NCBI RefSeq assembly: GCF_004801885.1
Contig: NZ_SSSM01000006.1
Location: 124,001 to 188,000 of the forward strand
DNA from: Naasia lichenicola
GTDB taxonomy: Bacteria; Actinomycetota; Actinomycetes; Actinomycetales; Microbacteriaceae
Length of the DNA: 64,000 bases
Direction: 5' to 3'
Below, piece after piece: positions 16,954 through 25,447 of this stretch (position 1 is the first letter of the stretch; each line of letters starts with the position of its first letter). The notes under the pieces were generated by a model that was not told the origin of the DNA, ran no database searches, and saw only the letters and a list, made by a program, of their open reading frames with translations. Both the position numbers and the translations under genes were made by a program.

Positions 16954-19900
16954 GCGGCGCCGACACCAGGAGGGCAGGGAGAAGCCCTGCCGATATGGCC
17001 GCCTTCGACTTCGACTCCCTCGAGACGACCGCGGTGGAGGTCCCGACTCGGGCTCCCATCGGAGCGGACGAGATCGCCGACGCACTCGAGCTTCCGCGAC
17101 CCACGCCGCAGCAGAAGGCGATCATCGAGGCACCCGTGGTGTCGAGTCTCGTCATTGCGGGTGCAGGCAGCGGCAAGACCGAGACGATGGCCGGGCGGGT
17201 CGTCTGGCTGCTCGCGAACGCCAAGGTGCGGCCATCCGGGATCCTCGGCCTCACCTTCACCCGCAAGGCGGCGGGGGAGCTCCTCGTCCGCGTTCGCGAG
17301 CGCGTGCACGCTCTGGCTGAGACGGGTCTCGCCCATGAGAGCTGGGACATCTTCGAGTCGCCGACGATCTCGACCTACAACTCGTTCGCGAGTGCGCTGC
17401 ACACCGAGCACGCCGTCTCGATCGGCCGCGAGCCCGAAGCCCGAGTGCTGTCCGAGGCGTCGGCGTGGCAGCTCGCGAGGCGCACGGTCATCGACTCGCT
17501 CGACCCGCGGCTGGTCGACTTCGGGCGATCGCTCGACAACATCATCGAGGCAATGCTCGACCTCAGTCGCACGATGTCGGAGAACCTCGTCGACCCCGCG
17601 GCGGTCGAGCGGATGGCGGAGCAGTTCGCCCTGCTGCTCAACCTGCCGCCCGGCGGCAAGAAGGTCACGCCCTACGCCGACCTCGTGAGCGCGAACGCGA
17701 TCCTGCAGACCCTGCCGCCGCTGGTCGAGATGGGCGTCGAGCTGGCCGAGCGCAAGATCGCGGCCGGCGTGATCGAGTTCTCCGACCAGGTCGCCCTCGC
17801 GCTGCAGATCTGCCGCCAGGTGCCCGGAGTCGTCGAGTCGTACCAGGAGCGCTACCCGGTCGTGCTGCTCGACGAGTACCAGGACACGAGCGTCGTGCAG
17901 ACCGCGCTGCTCTCGACGCTGTTCGGCGGATCGGACCGCGTCGCCGTCACCGCCGTCGGCGACCCGCATCAGTCGATCTACGGCTGGCGCGGCGCCAGCG
18001 CGAGCAACCTCGCGCGCTTCGGACGCGACTTCGGGGTGCGCCCCGGTGCTGCGGATCCCGCGGAAGACGGCCGGGATCGCCATGCGGTCCCTGAGCACGC
18101 GCTCTCGACGAGCTGGCGCAATCCCTCGCGCATCCTGATGGCGGCGAACACGATTGCGGCGCCCCTCACGGCAGGATCCGCGGTGCGGGTCGAACGCCTC
18201 GAGCCACGGCCGGCGGCTCCCGAGGGCCGCCTCGACGTGCACTACGACGAGACGGTCGCCGTCGAGGCCGAGCGGATCGCGCTCTGGCTCAAGGAGCGCC
18301 TCACCGAGCCGACCTCGAAGGGACAGCCGCCGACCGCGGCCATCCTCATGCGCTCGCTGCGCAAATCGGGCGTCTTCACTCGAGCCCTCGACGCCCAGGG
18401 CGTGCCCTACGTCGTGCTCGGTCTCGGCGGCCTGCTCGAGGAGCCCGCCGTCGCCGACCTGGTCTGCGCGCTCAAGGTGATCGGCGACCCCACGGCGGGC
18501 TCCTACCTGATCCGTCTGCTCGCGGGCGCGCGCTGGCGACTGGGCGTCTCCGACATCGCCGCCCTCCGCGGCGTCGCGCGCTGGCTCGTCGAGCGCGACT
18601 ACCGGCAGCAGAAGCTCACCGACGACGTATCCCAGCGGGTTCGGCGATCGGTCGCCGTCGACGAGAACGCGTCGCTCATCGACGCCCTCGATTTCATCGC
18701 CGCCCTCAAGCCGAGCTCGTCGGGAGCGCCTCAGCATTCGCAGCTCGACGCGTTCACCGAAGAGGGGGTCGCCCGGCTGCGCGACCTCGGCGGGCTCATC
18801 GCGGGCCTGCGCGGACGGGTCGGCCTCGCGCTGCCCGACCTCGTGACCGTCGTGGAGCAGGAGCTGCTGCTCGATATCGAGGTCGCGGCGAACGACACGA
18901 CGACCTCCGGACGGGCGAGCCTCGACGCCTTCGTCGAGCACCTCGTCGACTTCGCGGCGAGCGACCCGTCCGCGGGCCTCGCGTCCTTCCTCGACTGGCT
19001 CGACCTCGCCGAGGAGCGCGACAGGCTGAGCGTGGGGGAGGACGACCCCCAGGCCGGAACCGTGCAGGTGCTCACGATCCACAAGTCCAAGGGCCTTGAG
19101 TGGGACACCGTGGTCATCCCGCGGATGGTCGCTGATGAGCTGCCCGAGAAGATCCGCAGCAAGCAGGGCTGGCTGAGCTTCGGAGCGCTGCCCTACGAGT
19201 TCCGCGGCGACGCGCTCGATCTTCCGACGCTCAACTGGCGCGGTGCCGCGACGCAGAAGGAGTTCATCGACGCCAAGGCCGCCTTCGAGACCGAGGTCGA
19301 CACCCGTCATCTCGAAGAGCAGCGTCGGCTCGCCTACGTGGCCATCACGCGCAGCCGGCGCGACCTGCTTCTCACCGGATCGTTCTGGTCGACTCAGAAG
19401 AATGCTCGCAAGCCGGGGGTGTTCCTCCGCGACCTCGAGGAGGCCGGGCTGTTCGATGAGCCGCTGCCCCAGGCGCCAGAGGCGGAGGAGAATCCGCTCG
19501 AGTCGCTCGGCTCGACGATCTCGTGGCCGAAGGATCCGCTCGGCGCTCGCCGCCCACGGGTCGAGGCCGCCGCCGCGGCCGTTCGCTCGGCCGACCCGAG
19601 TGGGGTGACGAGGTGGAGCGAGCACCTCGACGTGCTCATCCGTGAGCGGAACGCACGTCGTGCTGCGGCGGGCGCCATCGAGCTGCCCGTGCGCATCTCG
19701 GCGTCCCGGTTCAAGGACTACGTGACTTCCCCTGGCGAGGTGGCCACAGCGCTGCGTCGACCGATGCCCGAGCGTCCCTACCGGCAGACCCGACTCGGCA
19801 CCGTCTTCCACGGCTGGGTGGAGCAGCGTGCGGAATCCGCCGCGACCGCAGACATCGTGGACGGGCTCCCCGAAGACGACGACTTCGATCTCGACGACTT

Positions 19901-20288
19901 CGCGGAGTCCGCAGATCTGGATCGGCTCAAGGAGATCTTCGAGCGGTCCGAGTGGGCGAGCCTCGCGCCGAGCTACGTCGAGCTCGAGATCCACCTTCCG
20001 TTCGCGGGCCAGATCGTCGTCTGCAAGATCGACGCGGTGTATCGGCGCGGCGAACGGTGGGAGATCGTCGACTGGAAGACCGGTGCGCCGCCCAAGGGCG
20101 CAGCCGACTACGAGCAGAAGCAGTATCAGCTGGCGCTCTACCGGCTCGCGCTGTCGCGCTACCTCGACGTGCCGACGGGAGAGATCGACGCCGCGTTCTA
20201 CTACGTCGCCGACGACCTGATCATCCGACCCGAGTCCCTGCTCGACGAGGCGGAGCTCGAACAGCGCTGGCTCTCGGCGGTCGGCTGA
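16950..20288 (+). CDS. adnB: AdnB-like helicase-nuclease subunit
   Basis: 1112 residues from GTG 16950, overlapping the adnA stop as GTGA with GGGGAGG seven bases upstream; ATG 16995 is an alternative. The full superfamily 1A motor is intact: TPQQKAII, Walker A GAGSGKTETM (residues 71-80), VVLLDEYQDTS, GDPHQSIYGWRGAS, HKSKGLEWDTV, VAITRSRRD. The C-terminal RecB-type nuclease shows EIVDWKTG. This should be the leading ATPase of the heterodimeric break-resection machine. Confidence 0.9.
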   Translation: MSGADTRRAGRSPADMAAFDFDSLETTAVEVPTRAPIGADEIADALELPRPTPQQKAIIEAPVVSSLVIAGAGSGKTETMAGRVVWLLANAKVRPSGILGLTFTRKAAGELLVRVRERVHALAETGLAHESWDIFESPTISTYNSFASALHTEHAVSIGREPEARVLSEASAWQLARRTVIDSLDPRLVDFGRSLDNIIEAMLDLSRTMSENLVDPAAVERMAEQFALLLNLPPGGKKVTPYADLVSANAILQTLPPLVEMGVELAERKIAAGVIEFSDQVALALQICRQVPGVVESYQERYPVVLLDEYQDTSVVQTALLSTLFGGSDRVAVTAVGDPHQSIYGWRGASASNLARFGRDFGVRPGAADPAEDGRDRHAVPEHALSTSWRNPSRILMAANTIAAPLTAGSAVRVERLEPRPAAPEGRLDVHYDETVAVEAERIALWLKERLTEPTSKGQPPTAAILMRSLRKSGVFTRALDAQGVPYVVLGLGGLLEEPAVADLVCALKVIGDPTAGSYLIRLLAGARWRLGVSDIAALRGVARWLVERDYRQQKLTDDVSQRVRRSVAVDENASLIDALDFIAALKPSSSGAPQHSQLDAFTEEGVARLRDLGGLIAGLRGRVGLALPDLVTVVEQELLLDIEVAANDTTTSGRASLDAFVEHLVDFAASDPSAGLASFLDWLDLAEERDRLSVGEDDPQAGTVQVLTIHKSKGLEWDTVVIPRMVADELPEKIRSKQGWLSFGALPYEFRGDALDLPTLNWRGAATQKEFIDAKAAFETEVDTRHLEEQRRLAYVAITRSRRDLLLTGSFWSTQKNARKPGVFLRDLEEAGLFDEPLPQAPEAEENPLESLGSTISWPKDPLGARRPRVEAAAAAVRSADPSGVTRWSEHLDVLIRERNARRAAAGAIELPVRISASRFKDYVTSPGEVATALRRPMPERPYRQTRLGTVFHGWVEQRAESAATADIVDGLPEDDDFDLDDFAESADLDRLKEIFERSEWASLAPSYVELEIHLPFAGQIVVCKIDAVYRRGERWEIVDWKTGAPPKGAADYEQKQYQLALYRLALSRYLDVPTGEIDAAFYYVADDLIIRPESLLDEAELEQRWLSAVG

Positions 20289-20364
20289 ACCGACCGGTCT
20301 CGAGTACCCAGCGCACGCGTTCGCTGTGGCCCAGGGCGCCGTCCTCGAACAGCAAAATGCCATA

Positions 20365-20527
20365 CCTCGTTGGTCGAGGAGCGCCGCTCACGGCGCGTCT
20401 CGAGCCTTCGAGGCATGGCGGGCCGGTCTCGAGACGGGCGCGGGGCGCCCTCCTCGACCAACGAGGTTGCGGGCGGGGGCATCCTTCGTTGGTCGAGGAG
20501 CGCCGTCTACGGCGCGTCTCGAGACCG
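20365..20527. repeat. Three copies of a GGTCGAGGAGCGCC...GTCTCGAG repeat
   Basis: Copies at 20365-20405 (plus), 20424-20466 (minus) and 20484-20527 (plus). Each starts CGTTGGTCGAGGAG and ends GTCTCGAG; the two plus copies have an internal GCGCCG/CGGCGC hairpin. They fill the 252-bp convergent gap after adnB. Repeats of this look are common between genes in Microbacteriaceae as I recall. Confidence 0.85.
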
Positions 20528-20540
20528 GTTGCGGTGGGTG

Positions 20541-21596
20541 CTACTCCGTGAGGGAGCGGCGGGGGTGCTGGTCGAACGGGTAGGTCGGGTGAGCATCCAG
20601 CATCCGCTGCACTTCGTCGACGTTCAGCACCGGTCCGGTCTCGTGCGCGAGGCCCGCGCCGACGTCGCCCTGCAGGCTCGCCGCGAGCGACTCCAGCATG
20701 TCGACGGCATCCTCCACGATCTCGGTGTCGCGGGTGTCCGCCCCGTGCAGCAGCCAGCGGGCGAGCTCCAGCTCGGCATAGAGCATCGCTCGCCGCCGGA
20801 TGCCCCGGTCGGCCGTGGTGTGCCGTGCGGCCGCATAGCACTCGAAGACGGTGTCGACCAGGTCGCCGTATGGGGCGGACAGGGTCCAGGACAGGTCGCG
20901 GGCGGGATCGCCGATGCGCAGATCGGCCCAGCCGAGCACCCCGACGATCTCATCGCCGTCCATCGAATCGGCGTGCAGCAGCACATCGGCCGACATCGCG
21001 CCGTGGATGACCGTCGGCTGGTACTGCCAGAGCCAGGTGTCGTCCGTGGCGGTCTCCCAGCGGGAGAGCAGCACGGCCGGCACCAGCGAGGTCGCGGCGG
21101 CCCGGTCCATCACGGTGACCACGGAGCGCAGGCTGTCGATGGCACTGACCACGGGCAGGCCCGCGTCGATCACGAAGCTCGCCGGCAGCGCATGCAGGGC
21201 GGCCATCGCGCGGCCGATCGAGGCGGCGAGCTCCTGGCTCATCCGCTCGACCACGACGCGTCGGCCATACACGAACTCGTAGACGTTGGCGGCCCGGGGG
21301 AGACCCCTCGGGTCGCGGACAGGCGAGGTGCCGACGAACGTCGACAGCGCGAACGGAAGGCGGCTGCGCACTCCGGCGCTCAGCGCGGCGAGCGCCGTGA
21401 GCTCGGCGGCCTGGGCGACTTCGGCCTGGTCGGAGGTGGGCACCCGGACGAGGAAATGGTGCCCGTCACGGGCGGTGATCAACGCAGAGTCGTACTCGCC
21501 GTGCCGGTTGGCGGTGAACGGCTGCGCGGCGGCGACATCGAGTCCCGGCACGGCCGACGTGGCCAACGCGGCTAGAGTGAGATGGGATCTGGCCAT
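20541..21596 (-). CDS. Aminoglycoside/macrolide phosphotransferase-fold protein, catalytic residues lost
   Basis: 351 residues of APH/choline-kinase fold. The Brenner motif HxDxxxxN reads HGAMSADV, so the catalytic Asp and metal-binding Asn are gone; the metal Asp of the IDW...GDP motif is Gly in VLGWADLRIGDPARDL. The surrounding GDPARDLSW fold marker is intact and the frame is unbroken, so it reads as a pseudokinase rather than a decayed gene. It sits between adnB and nudC, where actinobacteria carry a phosphotransferase-like gene. TACCCT lies 7 nt before the ATG. Confidence 0.82.
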   Translation of the reverse strand: MARSHLTLAALATSAVPGLDVAAAQPFTANRHGEYDSALITARDGHHFLVRVPTSDQAEVAQAAELTALAALSAGVRSRLPFALSTFVGTSPVRDPRGLPRAANVYEFVYGRRVVVERMSQELAASIGRAMAALHALPASFVIDAGLPVVSAIDSLRSVVTVMDRAAATSLVPAVLLSRWETATDDTWLWQYQPTVIHGAMSADVLLHADSMDGDEIVGVLGWADLRIGDPARDLSWTLSAPYGDLVDTVFECYAAARHTTADRGIRRRAMLYAELELARWLLHGADTRDTEIVEDAVDMLESLAASLQGDVGAGLAHETGPVLNVDEVQRMLDAHPTYPFDQHPRRSLTE

Positions 21597-21603
21597 GTCG
21601 AAC

Positions 21604-21609
21604 AGGGTA
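21604..21609 (-). promoter_or_regulatory. -10 box of pseudokinase gene
   Basis: TACCCT ends 7 nt before ATG 21596. Confidence 0.5.
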
Positions 21610-21737
21610 GGTCGAGCGCGCTCCTCCGCCCCCGTTCGCCACGCAGATTGGCGAGGTCAGGCCGCCAGCGCCCGATCCCCGTTCCCGATCTCGAACCCTT
21701 CGTCGGCGGTCCGCACGCGGACGCATGAGCTCCCGGA

Positions 21738-22709
21738 ATGGCAGGCATGATGCCGGACTCCTTCTCAGCGCGGCTCCCGCTCTCGCGATCCGGGGTGGAT
21801 CGCGACTACCTCGCCCGAGCCACGCCCGGCCTCCTCGACGAGCTGCGCGCCGATGCCGCGACCCGTGCGCTGCTGCTCTCCCGGGGGCAGGCCCTGCTGT
21901 CGTCCACCGACCCCGTCGCGCTCGACCTCGTGCCGTTCGCCGACGTCCCCCGTGCCGAGACGGCCGTGTACCTGGGCCGTATCGCGGAGGATGCGCTGGT
22001 GGACAGCGGCATCGTCGGCAGCGGTGTCGTCGCGGTCGTGCTCTCGGACGAGCAGGCCGATGCCATCCAGGCCGACCGAGGGTCCTGGGGAGATCTGCGC
22101 CGAATCGGCGCCGAGCTGAGCGCGCTCGACGCCGGGCTGTTCACCCAGGCTCTGGCCATCACCAACTTCCACGCCTCGCACACGTTCTCGCCGCGCACCG
22201 GCGAGGCGACCGTGCCGGCCAAGGGCGGCTGGGTCCGGCATCCCGACGGCCACGACGAGGAGTCGAGCGGGCAGCACATCTTCCCGCGCACCGATCCCGC
22301 GATCATCGTCGGCGTGCTCGACGACCAGGACCGGCTCCTGCTCGGCGCGAACGCGCTGTGGGGAGGCGATCGCTACAGCCTGCTCGCCGGCTTCGTCGAG
22401 CCGGGCGAATCGCTCGAGGCGGCCGTCATCCGGGAGATCAACGAGGAGGCCGGCATCGTCGTCGTCGACCCCGTGTACCTCGGCTCGCAGCCATGGCCGT
22501 TCCCGGCATCGATCATGATCGGCTTCAGCGCACGGCTCGCGCCCGGGAGCCCCGACGCCGTTCCGGACGGCGAGGAGATCATCGACCTCCGCTGGTTCAC
22601 CCGCCACGATCTCAGCGATGGCGTCCGCACCATCGGCATCCCCGGTCGGGCCTCGATCGCGCGCGCCATCATCGAGCAGTGGTTCGGCGGCCCGCTGGAC
22701 GCACCGTGA
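21738..22709 (+). CDS. nudC: NADH pyrophosphatase, NudC-type Nudix hydrolase without zinc cysteines
   Basis: 323 residues. The Nudix box GFVEPGESLEAAVIREINEEAGI is complete and is followed by the NudC signature SQPWPFPAS. NudC hydrolyses NAD(H) and removes NAD caps from RNA. The zinc ribbon expected ahead of the Nudix domain has lost its ligands: the CxxCG position reads FSPRTGEA and the whole protein contains no cysteine. It overlaps uvrD2 by four bases (GTGA). Start at ATG 21738; the Met at 21747 is an alternative. Confidence 0.9.
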   Translation: MAGMMPDSFSARLPLSRSGVDRDYLARATPGLLDELRADAATRALLLSRGQALLSSTDPVALDLVPFADVPRAETAVYLGRIAEDALVDSGIVGSGVVAVVLSDEQADAIQADRGSWGDLRRIGAELSALDAGLFTQALAITNFHASHTFSPRTGEATVPAKGGWVRHPDGHDEESSGQHIFPRTDPAIIVGVLDDQDRLLLGANALWGGDRYSLLAGFVEPGESLEAAVIREINEEAGIVVVDPVYLGSQPWPFPASIMIGFSARLAPGSPDAVPDGEEIIDLRWFTRHDLSDGVRTIGIPGRASIARAIIEQWFGGPLDAP

Positions 22710-24487
22710 GCCCTGCGGCTCGCGGCGGAGCGGCGATCGAGCAGCCCCTGCCATCCGCCGATTCCCTGCTCGACGGGCTCGATGCCGACCAGCGCCGGGT
22801 CGCCGAGGCGCTGATCGGTCCGGTCTGCGTGCTCGCCGGAGCGGGCACGGGCAAGACGCGGGCGATCACCCACCGGATCGCCTACGGGGTCGCAAGTGGC
22901 GCCTACCCGCCGGGCCGGGTCATGGCGCTCACCTTCACCACTCGCGCCGCGGGCGAGCTGAAGAGCAGGCTGCGCATGCTGGGAGCCGCGGGCGTCCAGG
23001 CTCGCACCTTCCACTCGGCGGCCCTCGCCCAGCTCAGCTTCTTCTGGCCGCAGGTCATCGGCGGCACTCTTCCCCGAGTGCTCGAAGGCAAGGCGCGTCT
23101 GCTCGCGCAGGCCGCCGAGAGCGCCGGGGTGCGACTCGACACCGCCGGCCTGCGCGACATGGCCGCCGAGATCGAGTGGCGCAAGGTGAGCGGCCTGTCG
23201 CTCGAGGAGTACGAGGAGAAGGCCGCGCATCGCGCGCTGCCCAGCAACCTGGATCCGCGGAGGGCGACCTCGATCCAGCGCTCGTACGAGACGGTGAAGG
23301 ACGCCAGGCGCCAGCTCGACTTCGAGGACGTGCTGCTCGCCACCATCGGCATGATCGAGGACGAGCCGCGGATCGCCCAGCAGGTGCGCGAGCAGTACCG
23401 GTTCTTCGTCGTCGACGAGTACCAGGACGTGTCGCCCCTGCAGCAGCAGCTGCTCGACAGCTGGCTCGGCGATCGACGCGACGTGTGCGTCGTCGGCGAC
23501 GCGAGCCAGACGGTCTACTCCTTCGCGGGCGCCAAGGCGGCTTACCTGCTCGAGTTCGGCAGCCGGTACCCGGGCACCGAGGTGATCCGACTCGAGCGCA
23601 ACTATCGCTCCGACGTGGAGGTGATCGCCGCGGCCAACAGCCTGATGCGCGGACGGCCCGGCGCGCTGTCGCTCACGCCCGCCGCCGAGCACTCCGGGGC
23701 CGTGCCGCAGCCGGTGGTGGCGCTGAAGGAGTACCCATCCGAGGTCGCCGAGGCGCGCAGCATCGCCGACGACATCGCGCTGCGGATCGAGGCCGGGGCG
23801 CACGCGCGCGACATCGCGGTGCTCTACCGGATCAACTCGCAGTCTGCGGCGCTCGAAGCGGCTCTCGACGAGCGCGGGATCGCCTTCACCGTCCGCGGCG
23901 CGGGGAGGTTCTTCGAGCTGCGCGAGGTCAAGGAGGCGATGATGATGCTCCGCGCGGCGGTCATGACCCTCTCCTCCGAGCCCCTGTTCAAGACGGTGAG
24001 CGATGTCCTGCGCTCCCTCGGATGGGCGCAGGACGCGCCCGAGGCGCGCGGCGCGGTGCGCGATCGGTGGGAGTCGCTGGACACGATCATGGGCCTGGCC
24101 GAGCAGTCGCCTCCCGGCACCACGTTGGCGGCGTTCGTCGACGACCTCGTGGAGCGTCAGGCCGCGCAGCACGAGCCGACGCTCGAGGCGGTCAACCTCG
24201 CGACGATCCACTCCGCCAAGGGACTCGAATGGCAGACGGTCTACCTCATCGGACTCTCGGAGGGCTATCTGCCGATCACCTACGCGACCGATGAGGCCGC
24301 GATCGACGAGGAGCGCCGGCTGCTGTACGTCGGGGTCACTCGCGCGCGCGAGACTCTGCGACTGTCGTTCGTGAGCGTCTCGCCCCATCGGTCGTCGCCG
24401 CGGCAGCCGTCGCGGTTCCTGAGTGAGCTGCGACTGCCAGCGCCTGACAGCCGCATCGAGGATGCGGCGCCAGCTCCGCTTCGCTGA
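22706..24487 (+). CDS. uvrD2: UvrD2-like ATP-dependent DNA helicase
   Basis: 593 residues from GTG 22706. SF1A motifs are intact: LAGAGTGKTRA, FTTRAAGELKSR, FFVVDEYQDVSP, GDASQTVYSFAGA, RNYRSD, HSAKGLEWQTV, VGVTRARE. It ends shortly after PSRFLSELRLP, so it lacks the HRDC domain and tetracysteine tail of mycobacterial UvrD2. It is coupled to nudC. Its last 152 bp are antisense to the E1-like gene. Confidence 0.9.
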   Translation: MSPAARGGAAIEQPLPSADSLLDGLDADQRRVAEALIGPVCVLAGAGTGKTRAITHRIAYGVASGAYPPGRVMALTFTTRAAGELKSRLRMLGAAGVQARTFHSAALAQLSFFWPQVIGGTLPRVLEGKARLLAQAAESAGVRLDTAGLRDMAAEIEWRKVSGLSLEEYEEKAAHRALPSNLDPRRATSIQRSYETVKDARRQLDFEDVLLATIGMIEDEPRIAQQVREQYRFFVVDEYQDVSPLQQQLLDSWLGDRRDVCVVGDASQTVYSFAGAKAAYLLEFGSRYPGTEVIRLERNYRSDVEVIAAANSLMRGRPGALSLTPAAEHSGAVPQPVVALKEYPSEVAEARSIADDIALRIEAGAHARDIAVLYRINSQSAALEAALDERGIAFTVRGAGRFFELREVKEAMMMLRAAVMTLSSEPLFKTVSDVLRSLGWAQDAPEARGAVRDRWESLDTIMGLAEQSPPGTTLAAFVDDLVERQAAQHEPTLEAVNLATIHSAKGLEWQTVYLIGLSEGYLPITYATDEAAIDEERRLLYVGVTRARETLRLSFVSVSPHRSSPRQPSRFLSELRLPAPDSRIEDAAPAPLR

Positions 24488-25325
24488 CGGAGCCGTCGGA
24501 GGCTATCCGCCAGACGATTCCGGCAAGATCCGCGACGCCTGCGAGATCCACTCCGGCAACGGCCGCGCGGGCGATGCCTGCAGGACCATTCGCGCCGTCC
24601 GGGCGCAGCCGATCGGCCAACCGGCCGACGAACAGCACGGATTCGAGGGCGAGCTCGGGCAGGTCCGGTGTCGGCCTCCTCCTCTGCGGCGAGGTCAGCT
24701 GAGAGGCGACCGCCGGCCACGCGGGATCCTCGTCGATCTGGTGGAGCGCAGCGCAGTGCAGGCACGGAGTGATCCCCGGAAGCACGAGCGGGCCTATCCG
24801 CACCGCCTGGTCGGACGTGACCACCGGCAGGTGCGGGACTCCGCGGGAGAGCCAGTGCTGCGCGGCGCCGGGCGAGACGACGTGATCCGCCACGAGCAGG
24901 GCGAGCTGAGGCTGCCGCCGCCGTGCCGACCCGTGTCGTGGGACCAGCTCGTGGCCGAGCGCACCGAGATGGTGGGCCAGCAGCCGGTCGTCGTAGCGCG
25001 AGGTGCCGATCGGCGTGCTCTGCGGCTCGTCGGGCACCGCGCGCTCGATCGCGACCCGCAGGCCGCGCCGCCGGGGAGTGGTCATCAGGGCAGGGCCGAG
25101 GAGCGCGATCAGCTCGGCGAGTCCGTCGGGGGACGAGCCCGCACTCACCGCGATCTCGCTCAGGCGCCGATCGTCGACGCCCGCCAGCAGGGCCACGATG
25201 ATGCGCTCCTCCGCCGATGAGACGGAATCCAGGCGGACCCGCACCGGGTCGACGCCGAGCTGGAAGCTGTTCGGCGAGCGCCAGACGCACGCGAGGGATG
25301 GATCGATCTGCACGATGCGCGACAT
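24336..25325 (-). CDS. E1-like protein resembling TOMM cyclodehydratase partner (ThiF-fold)
   Basis: 329 residues. N-terminal RRE/winged-helix-like part (about 1-120), a reduced ThiF-like segment (ALLVADHVVSPGAAQHWLSRG), then PCLHCAALHQIDEDPAWP and a late PHPRCGC. These CxxC and CxC pairs are the structural zinc ligands of cyclodehydratase docking proteins in azole/azoline peptide pathways. No YcaO or precursor peptide is recognisable nearby, and the gene lies in a conserved actinobacterial repair/proteolysis block (compare Rv3196, from memory). Function unknown. The CGC motif lies inside the antisense overlap with uvrD2, so the gene truly extends there. Confidence 0.72.
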   Translation of the reverse strand: MSRIVQIDPSLACVWRSPNSFQLGVDPVRVRLDSVSSAEERIIVALLAGVDDRRLSEIAVSAGSSPDGLAELIALLGPALMTTPRRRGLRVAIERAVPDEPQSTPIGTSRYDDRLLAHHLGALGHELVPRHGSARRRQPQLALLVADHVVSPGAAQHWLSRGVPHLPVVTSDQAVRIGPLVLPGITPCLHCAALHQIDEDPAWPAVASQLTSPQRRRPTPDLPELALESVLFVGRLADRLRPDGANGPAGIARAAVAGVDLAGVADLAGIVWRIASDGSVSEAELAPHPRCGCQALAVAAHSGTATAAAATTDGARRSRTTVAESRARE

Positions 25326-25376
25326 GGTGCGCGCGACGTCGCCACCCTCGTCCGGTTATCCCCACCCCAGCTGCGC

Positions 25377-25431
25377 GAACTGCCCAAATCTGCTGCCTGC
25401 GGGCATCGCAGGCGGCAGAACTGGGCAGCTC
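25377..25431. repeat. Dispersed palindrome family member 3 (diverged)
   Basis: Left arm begins GAACTGCCCAAATCTGCTGC, right arm (about 25411-25431) GGCGGCAGAACTGGGCAGCT; 17 of 21 positions pair. It lies beyond the 3' end of the minus-strand metalloprotease, between two genes on the same strand. Confidence 0.85.
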
Positions 25432-25447
25432 ACCGAGAAGGGAGGTG

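Noticed and set aside
16896-20363. 1155-codon open frame antisense to adnB
   Set aside because: Arg/Glu/His-rich shadow of a high-GC gene with no motifs; the plus strand has complete helicase and nuclease signatures.
24336-25325. A complete azole-peptide (TOMM) biosynthetic cluster
   Set aside because: No YcaO, dehydrogenase, precursor peptide or dedicated exporter is present around the E1-like gene.
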